A stretch of 13,703 nucleotides of DNA from Ramicandelaber brevisporus (Eukaryota > Kickxellomycota > Ramicandelaberales > Ramicandelaberaceae), in the NCBI GenBank assembly GCA_025201865.1, contig MU602992.1:13596-27298 (forward strand). The letters are read 5' to 3'. Below, one piece after another: positions 7,720 through 13,703 of this stretch (position 1 is the first letter of the stretch; every line of letters begins with the position of its first letter). The notes beneath the pieces are model-generated. The model did no database searches and had not been told where the DNA came from. It saw nothing but the letters and a program-made list of their open reading frames with translations. Made by a program: the position numbers and the translations under genes.

Positions 7720-8676
7720 ATGACACTCACGCCGCCAAAAGAGTGGTCAAGCGTGTGCTTCGACGATCCATTCTACGTCACTCCAGGTGGACACCAAACC
7801 CGCATTCCGAAACATGAAATGGCAGGCTTTGGCTCCAGCGGCAAAGTCAGTCCAGGTAGCCCGTACCAGTATGCGCAGTGTTTGAACTCGCCGTGGCCAT
7901 GTAGTGATCCGCACTGTCCGCACTGCAGCACTCGTCACCGTCACACTCATCAGCATCATCGACACAGTCATCACGATCACGGACATCATTGGCACAATCA
8001 CTGGCATCATCGCCAGCATCATCATCATCACAGTCATCACGACCACGGTGACCATTCGAGTGAAATCAAACACTATCGACTCAAGTCGCTGCGCTTGTAC
8101 ACGGCCCTGCCCCACGATCTTCGCACCACAGTGACATCTGGCAATTTCTCAGCAGGTGGTAAATGGCGCGTGTTTGCACGTGGCGTCGGGGCTGACGACA
8201 TTATACACGAGACGTTTCCACACTCATCGTGGCAGATTAACGAGCGATACACTTCCACCAGCACCCACGTCATTCCGATCAATATCTTGGCAATGACGAA
8301 CGAACCCGAGTACGGCTACAACCTTCGGCTGCTAGGCGGCACGCTCGAGCTCTATCAATGCCATCATCATCAGTATCACCATCATCACCACCATCGCGAA
8401 CATCGCGATGGCAGTAATGGACACGAATACATCTACGAGATATTGCTAGCTGTAAGAATCAAGCGCTTTTACGTCAAGAGTAAATACAAGACGCGGCTGG
8501 AAGATCATCCAAGTGTGAAGACAATGCTGGGCAAAATTGGACTCAGGCTCAGATTTGACGGCGAGACAAACAATTTATACTTTCATGTGGTGGTTGGCTT
8601 GCCGAGACACATCGATCCATCCAAGACGCTTATCGACTTTAGGCAAGGCGTTGCTCAAGTCTATCTTAAAGAATAG
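7720..8676 (+). CDS. Histidine-rich protein of unknown family
   Basis: A 318-residue protein with no signal peptide or membrane segment visible. It starts MTLTPPKEW and has a short Cys cluster (Cys61, Cys66, Cys69 in WPCSDPHCPHC). An extreme His-rich run follows at about 73-112 (HxH and HH repeats with Asp and Trp), and a second His cluster lies at about 215-228. Between and after these lies ordinary folded-looking sequence, with alternating hydrophobic residues suggesting beta strands: LKSLRLYTALPHDL (121-134), GKWRVFARGVGADD (147-160), EYGYNLRLLGGTLELYQ (197-213), YIYEILLAVRIKRFYVKSK (237-255) and IGLRLRFDGETNNLYFHVVVGLP. The second His cluster sits between two of these strands, like a loop insertion in a beta domain. 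Zinc, nickel or copper binding is plausible from composition only. The ATG at 7720 is the first in frame; its context is weak (C at -3). The gene ends in TAG. I do not recognise the family. Confidence 0.75.
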   Translation: MTLTPPKEWSSVCFDDPFYVTPGGHQTRIPKHEMAGFGSSGKVSPGSPYQYAQCLNSPWPCSDPHCPHCSTRHRHTHQHHRHSHHDHGHHWHNHWHHRQHHHHHSHHDHGDHSSEIKHYRLKSLRLYTALPHDLRTTVTSGNFSAGGKWRVFARGVGADDIIHETFPHSSWQINERYTSTSTHVIPINILAMTNEPEYGYNLRLLGGTLELYQCHHHQYHHHHHHREHRDGSNGHEYIYEILLAVRIKRFYVKSKYKTRLEDHPSVKTMLGKIGLRLRFDGETNNLYFHVVVGLPRHIDPSKTLIDFRQGVAQVYLKE

Positions 8677-9190
8677 TTGCTTCTTTCCCTTCATCTTCTT
8701 CATTTCATTTCAGCTTCTCTTATGTGATTTTGTTGAAATCATCTTTTTTGTATTTTAGTGTTCAAATGTCTCCTTAACATAAACGAAACGTGGCAAGTTG
8801 AAATGCGTTTACACCCAGCCACATGGAAGGAGAAAGGACATGTGGAAGAGGAAGACGAAAAATACTCGTTAACGCTCTCCGGCACTGGAATTGTGATTCT
8901 ACTTATTACTATTGGAGGTCACCGTTTCGCGGGTGCAGTATTGGTGACATATTCGACAACAGCAGTGCTATTGTTGTTGCTGTTGCTGCAGTTGTTGCAG
9001 TTGCTGTTTTTTTTTCTTGTTTGTGGAAGGCAACTTTTTTTTTGTTTTGGAACAGAACCAAACTTCCATCGCGCTCTTCTTGCATCGTTTTATTATTATT
9101 CTTCCGCCACAAACTACAATCGTCAGTTCTTCTTCTTCTTTTTCATTATCATCATCAGTACCGTCTTCATCAATAGTGACCAGTTACTTA
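8677..9190. other. Intergenic region upstream of the F-box-like gene
   Basis: This contains the 3' flank of the His-rich gene (no AATAAA seen) and the leader of the next gene. The later part is simple sequence, with GTTGCT-like repeats near 8970-9008, T runs near 9006-9045 and TTC/TCA repeats near 9125-9175. No TATA box was recognised. The open frame beginning at 8758 turns into Leu/Phe runs and is not called. Confidence 0.4.
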
Positions 9191-10695
9191 ATGCGGCGCA
9201 CTACCAAAGACAGCTACAGCTATCCTTTAAGCCTAATCCACGTTCTCCCACCTCACATCATTGCCCACATTCTCCGCTACTGCGACCCACAATTCTACTC
9301 ATGCTACACTCTCACCATTCTCGAGCTCATGTCTCGTTATTCACCTCCATACTTCTATCTCGCAGCCAGTTCTGTACGCACAGCAGTTGATACTTTAAAT
9401 GCCATTCCGAGGATAGAAGCACTTGCCGTCAGATATCTCTACGTCGACATGAGTATGTTCTCAAAGTCGCATTATCCAACTCTATTTTCGGCAATGGGAG
9501 ATGTCATGGTAAGTCTGGGTGTGCTGTCGTTAGAGTTTTCTGGTGATCACGACGATGAGCGCAGCATCAATAGCAACAACAGCAGCAGTGGAAACGGAAA
9601 TGGAAATTGTCGCGGATATCTCGGTGCAGCCTTGAATGAGATTGCTCTTCATTTGGATGGGCGATTCAACATGAACACACAGTACCAACACCAACATCAA
9701 CATCAACATCAACACTATCAACAACATCAACACCATTTACTTCTACTGGATATCAAACTCTCTGGCTACAGTGTGCAAGCTTGCGACATGGATGCGCTAG
9801 TGAATGTTGCTAGTGGCCGAATACGAAAGTTCATATGGCTCAATCCAAATCCAGATATTCTTGACCAAGTACTGGAGACTATCATGCGACCACCGTTGAC
9901 TGCTTCACCTGAGTTTATCCCAAGCGAGCTACATTCTCCGGCAACAACATCACCAATAACAGCATCAGCATCAGCAACAACTGCAACATTAACCTCAGCT
10001 ACAGTTACCGCCACAACGAGTATGCAAAGTAACTTTGAATTCCAGACTCTTCAGCGGTATTGTAGCGCCAAGCGCATTCGCAGCCACACGCTGTGCCAAG
10101 CAAGCAGCAGCACACCATCGCCGCTCATTACGGCTAGACGAGCATCGCCATTTGTTGATAGTGCATTTATTCACCACATTGCATCACCATTGCTCGCTCA
10201 TGAATCGGCAGCTCGTGCCAGCTCTCAGCCAATCTTCGTCGACTCTTCCCCAGTTCCAATTCAACTGTATCCACAGAATGATCCAACAATCACTGACGCT
10301 AGTCAGCAGCACCAACACCGCCAACAACAGCAGCAGCAGCAGCAGTACCACCAGAAACAGCACCAACAACAACAACAAGAGCGTGGTCGGCACCACTTTC
10401 ACACACCGCCTCTCCGGCCAAATCAAGTGCATCGTCCACGTCACCAGCTGTTACCTTGGCTACTGCAGCGTGCACTCTCTACCAAGTCATCTTCCTCCAG
10501 TTCGTGCCCATCAACAGTTGCAGCAACACCTTATGCCAGTACAGCCGTGCCATCTTCTCGGCAGTCATCGTGTGTTCCACAAGAAATCTATGGAAGCCCG
10601 GTTGCATACTTAGCTGGTCATGCGATATCAACGGCAGCAACCTGGATTTCTCAGCTGCGCGATCGATTCACAGCGGGAACCACTACTCCATCACT

Positions 10696-10734
<39 letters not shown>

Positions 10735-11749
10735 GCAACAACAACAGCATTATCAACCTTATCAATATCTGTATCAACAGGAGCAGCGTGGCGAGAGTGT
10801 ACCACCACTATCACCTCTGTTCCGCTCCATGACTCTCACCAGTAGTAATGCTATCATCACTGGCCACGACACCATGACGTCGAGTATCACAGGCGCAGCT
10901 ACAGGATCGGTACGAGCCAGTAAAGGCAGTCACAAACGAATCCGCTCTCACACAACTCACCCGCCAATGTCGTCATCATCTGTATCCTGCCACGTTCGCA
11001 GCCTCACTCGCTCTTCATCTCAATCTGCTCGCTATCAACAGCAGCTATTGCAACAGTCTCTCAGCGGCAGCGAACAGCCGAACCGAGTCTGGCGTCCACT
11101 CTCTCACTTCCAGCTCGCCTATGACGACATTTTGCTGAATGACCGCTTATCTCTGCTTGCCTTCAGCTCCAGTTCACTAACAGGAATTAATGTTCACTTC
11201 GATGCTCATCAGCCTTCAGCTGCGAATGGAATGCTTCGAAACTTCTTGCAGTCCCCGTCAGATGGATGTTGGCCGAGCATGCGATGTTTGACTTTTAATC
11301 GATTACCACTGGATACAGAGTCGATTGTTGTCATCTCACGAACCTGCCCTAACCTACACAGTGTCAAATTTGCACTAGATAATCAGCATAATCAGCATCA
11401 TCATCAGCAAAATCAGCAACAACAGCAACCAAGCGAGAGTGATAATGTTGGTAATGGAGGCGGAGAGGAACTGCGAACTGTGCTTGTAATGTTGCGCCGT
11501 GTCCAAGCCATGTATCTCGACGTTGGCTCCCTCCAATTCCACCAGATTCAAACAGTCTTCAGCCAGCTGCACCGTGACATTTACAAGTCTCGATTGTATG
11601 ACTCTGACAAGCGGAAGCCCATCGAATGCCTCAAGGAATTACGCATCACGTTTGATAGTGTTGCCGAGATTCCTTACTCAAAACGTCGTGCCTACGGCGA
11701 AAAACTCGGCCACATGTTCCATCCAGCTCTCGACATTATTTCCCTTTAA
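9191..11749 (+). CDS. F-box/LRR-like protein with polyglutamine insertions
   Basis: An 852-residue protein. Residues 14-60 (SLIHVLPPHIIAHILRYCDP and on) resemble a degenerate F-box, which would bind Skp1 in an SCF ubiquitin ligase. The C-terminal part (about 640-852) has LRR-like segments, for example MRCLTFNRLPLDTESIVVIS followed by CPNLHSVKF at about 697-732, and VQAMYLDVGSLQFHQIQ near 771-787. Between lie long disordered stretches: a His-Gln run at about 165-185, Ala/Thr/Ser-rich sequence near 255-280, Gln-rich runs near 370-400, a run of 17 Gln at 503-519, and another His/Gln run near 732-747. F-box/LRR proteins act as substrate adaptors, so this role is inferred from a weak match. The start at 9191 is the first ATG in the frame; the upstream 58 codons lack an ATG and read low-complexity. 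The context at -3 is weak. No introns; ends in TAA. It converges on the next gene. Confidence 0.72.
10697..10747 (+). repeat. (CAA/CAG)17 polyglutamine tract, first 12 codons pure CAA
   Basis: Seventeen consecutive glutamine codons lie inside the F-box-like gene, 15 CAA and 2 CAG. Codons 1-12 are uninterrupted CAA (10697-10732), so replication slippage is likely to change length by whole codons. Confidence 0.95.
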
Positions 11750-11792
11750 CTATCAAGCCTCCAATTAGTATTGTTGATTTTTTTATGACTTA

Positions 11793-11798
11793 AATAAA
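11793..11798 (+). terminator. Poly(A) signal of the F-box-like gene
   Basis: AATAAA lies 44 bp after the TAA at 11747-11749, inside the 166-bp gap between two convergent genes. No matching AATAAA on the minus strand was found for the opposing gene. Confidence 0.55.
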
Positions 11799-11915
11799 CA
11801 AAATACAGTATTAATTAGTGTCCAATATTGAAGGAGGATGGGGATGGGAAAAGTGGCATTAGCGCGAACTAAACATATCAAGCGAATTGTTGTTAAAAAA
11901 TAAATGTGAAAGGTG

Positions 11916-13112
11916 TTAGCAGTTGGTATTGGGGTTAAGTAAAGATGAAATTGAAATTGAGCGAGCAGTGGCATCGACGTCAGACTTTGTCCGAACAACG
12001 GGTAGCGATGAGGGCACAGGCTTTGGCAGCACAATCAGACTCTTTCTTTGAGTGTGTGACTGTTGCCGTTTTGGCTGTGGTAGTGACTGTGGCACTGGCT
12101 GTGGTAGTGAGTGTGGTAGTGGCAATTGTGGCTGTTTCCGGAATGGAGTGATTGAAATCGTGGGAGTACTGTTTGATCTGCAGGGCTGTGGCGGTTGAGT
12201 CCAATAATTGCCAGATGCGACACGGCTGGCAACAGGAGTTGACACTGGTGAGGCTGCAGGCGTAATCATAATTGTGTGAGGTGAAATCATCAGATGTTGT
12301 TGTTGTTGTTGCTGGCTGTGACAGGCATTGACGGCGGGCAGGCCCATTGGCTCAGAGCGCAGGCTGGTTGGTGGCGTGCGAGACAGAACAGGGATGCCAA
12401 TTGCCTGAGCTGGAATGGACAGTCTTGAGGCAGCAGCAGCTGGAGACTGGTAGTGTTGCATCACACCAGAGTGGGACTGGAGGCGCTGGATAGAAAGTGC
12501 AGCAGCCGGGCTGGATGTGCTGGCGTACGATCCCATGCACGGTGAGACAGAGGCAACAGAGTCATCGGAGGTTGTCAACGGTGGCGAGTAATCTCCGCTT
12601 GCGGATGACGACGGTGAACCAGCGGATGACGATGGCAACCGCTGTGCTTGCTGGAGATGGATGGACTCCTGAAGGTGCTGCATGTCCTGGTGTCTCGAGA
12701 TGTACTCGAGTGCCTTTGCGGGACCGCCGAGACGCTTGACAAACTCAACGGCCGCATCTGGATCTTCAAATGCATCGCACATAAACTTGAGCAACTCACT
12801 GCGATATCCTTGGCCGTGCAGACGCAAGTAACGCTTGCGGCGAGCCTTCTGGGATGGAGCGAGACCGGAGTACCACCGGTTCCAGGACTCGCGCTTGTAC
12901 TGAGCACGAGCGGCAGCCTTGGCACTGGCAACAAGTGAGCTGTTGGAGGGCTTGGTAATACCGCTGGTGGCAACGAGGTTGTCGGTCGGGAAGTAGCGAT
13001 GTTGATGCCGGTGCAGATGATGGTGGGGCACAGCAGTAACGACAATAGCAGGAACGGTGGATGGCATACCAGAGCCAGAGTGGGCACGAATAGGACCAGT
13101 TGGGAAGACCAT
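11916..13112 (-). CDS. Unknown protein with one compact charged helical domain
   Basis: A 398-residue protein with a single conserved-looking region at about 60-145. It has an Ala/Lys helix (LVASAKAAARAQYKRE), the motif ESWNRWYSGLAPSQKARRKR (75-94), RLHGQGYRSELLKFMCDAFE (97-116) and AAVEFVKRLGGPAKALEYIS (120-139). Its pattern suggests three or more short amphipathic helices. The basic patch KARRKRYLR (89-97) could act as a nuclear localisation signal. The flanks are disordered: a His-rich stretch at 30-39, then from 150 Ser/Ala/Pro/Gln-rich sequence, a Gln6 run at 267-272 and PLPHSLPQP-like Pro repeats at 331-347. The ATG at 13112 was chosen over the longer open frame because the upstream 110 codons are Cys/His/Ser-rich leader sequence. 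The chosen ATG also has a good context (ACAAATGG). A regulatory role is plausible from composition only. I do not recognise the family. Confidence 0.75.
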   Translation of the reverse strand: MVFPTGPIRAHSGSGMPSTVPAIVVTAVPHHHLHRHQHRYFPTDNLVATSGITKPSNSSLVASAKAAARAQYKRESWNRWYSGLAPSQKARRKRYLRLHGQGYRSELLKFMCDAFEDPDAAVEFVKRLGGPAKALEYISRHQDMQHLQESIHLQQAQRLPSSSAGSPSSSASGDYSPPLTTSDDSVASVSPCMGSYASTSSPAAALSIQRLQSHSGVMQHYQSPAAAASRLSIPAQAIGIPVLSRTPPTSLRSEPMGLPAVNACHSQQQQQQHLMISPHTIMITPAASPVSTPVASRVASGNYWTQPPQPCRSNSTPTISITPFRKQPQLPLPHSLPQPVPQSLPQPKRQQSHTQRKSLIVLPKPVPSSLPVVRTKSDVDATARSISISSLLNPNTNC

Positions 13113-13514
13113 TTGTGATAATAAGTCAAAAGGTTTGTGTGTGTATATGCGTCTATGCGCGTGTGTACTGTGTGTGGGGAGGGAGGGAAGGGAGGAGGGC
13201 TGATGATGTAGGGATACCACAAAAGAGCAGGCAAACCTGGACACGAAGATGCGCTTTGATAAAAGCAATATAAACGATGATCGTCTATTGGAAAATGTGA
13301 AGTGAAAGGAGTAGATGACTGGGTGGGATAGCAGAGCAACTAGTGGATGAGTACCAGTGGCGTTATGATGTGAAAAAAAACAACAACAGCAACAGCAAGC
13401 TCCTGTGTGGACGAGGGGGAGTAGATGAAACGCGGGTTGCAAAAAAAGCAGTGGAAGCGTTGCTATACTATCGCAAATTTAATTAAGCTACGAGCCTTTA
13501 CAGTCGTCGGGCGC
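13113..13514 (-). other. 5' leader of the helical-domain gene
   Basis: About 400 bp between the ATG and the TATA box. It contains a GT-rich run on the plus strand (about 13135-13176), a G/A-rich block near 13178-13205 and an A8 run followed by CAA/CAG repeats near 13373-13400. The open frames here read biased, low-complexity protein and are treated as leader. Confidence 0.45.
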
Positions 13515-13522
13515 TTTATATA
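13515..13522 (-). promoter_or_regulatory. TATA box of the helical-domain gene
   Basis: On the minus strand the sequence reads TATATAAAGCGCC, about 403-410 bp upstream of the ATG at 13112. Transcription would start near 13485, giving a leader of roughly 370 nt. Beyond it, 13523-13703 shows no gene. Confidence 0.5.
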
Positions 13523-13703
13523 TGTAATGAGATTCTCTTTTGGCTGTATGCAGAAAGGAGGGGCGGGGGAAAAGTGATAGGCGACTGCAAGGGAATAGCC
13601 AACAGAGCTTGTATATTGTGGCTTGCAATGAATTGTATTGCGTGGGAGTAATTGTATGTGCACCGATTTGGAAGGAGTAGTAGTGAACGGATCTCAATTG
13701 GGA

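Noticed and set aside
7904-8134. Ile/Thr-rich frame inside the His-rich gene
   Set aside because: It is the shifted frame of the CAT/CAC histidine codons.
8758-9390. 210-codon plus-strand frame before the F-box-like gene
   Set aside because: After about 45 residues it becomes Leu/Phe runs from T-rich repeats, and it overlaps the better-supported start at 9191.
11945-12232. Short Val/Ala-rich and His/Ser-rich frames at the end of the last gene
   Set aside because: They overlap the Pro/Gln/Ser tail of the 398-residue gene and arise from its simple repeats.
1-13703. tRNA, rRNA, CRISPR array, insertion sequence or terminal inverted repeats
   Set aside because: None was recognised by eye. The only repeats seen are microsatellites, homopolymeric codon runs and the zinc-finger module duplication.

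Overview
The window looks like nuclear DNA of a filamentous or early-diverging (zygomycete-grade) fungus. Supporting signs are a VID27-family protein, a secreted fungal-type beta-carbonic anhydrase, plausible TATA boxes 185-410 bp upstream of start codons, pyrimidine-rich leaders, AATAAA signals, and long Gln/His/Ser-rich tracts. None of the coding regions needs an intron to be read. The placement is inferred from gene content and style; no marker gene fixes the species.

Layout, left to right. Positions 1-382 are low-complexity non-coding DNA. Positions 383-780 (minus) hold protein-like reading in two frames, probably the decayed 3' end of an unrecognised gene. It abuts the promoter of a secreted beta-carbonic anhydrase (981-1817, plus). 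That gene converges on a full-length VID27 homologue (2080-4632, minus), and their poly(A) signals interleave. Upstream of VID27 on the same strand is a two-module zinc-finger gene (4978-6986, minus). It is broken by one frameshift and one in-frame TGA. An intergenic stretch with a TATA box at 7384 leads to a His-rich protein of unknown family (7720-8676, plus). Next is an 852-residue F-box/LRR-like protein with large polyglutamine insertions (9191-11749, plus). The last gene (11916-13112, minus) encodes a 398-residue protein with one compact charged helical domain and a long disordered tail.

The genes do not form an obvious pathway. Two are housekeeping-like (carbonic anhydrase, VID27); the others are lineage-specific or poorly characterised. 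The most notable object is the zinc-finger gene. Its two ~740-bp modules are diverged copies of each other, and comparing them locates both lesions precisely. Its finger spacing resembles my recollection of the OrsD-like (PF12013/DUF3505) double finger, which could not be checked here. The other candidates for undescribed biology are the His-rich protein and the Trp/Tyr/Gly-motif domain of the last gene. No RNA gene, CRISPR array, or transposon with terminal repeats was seen.
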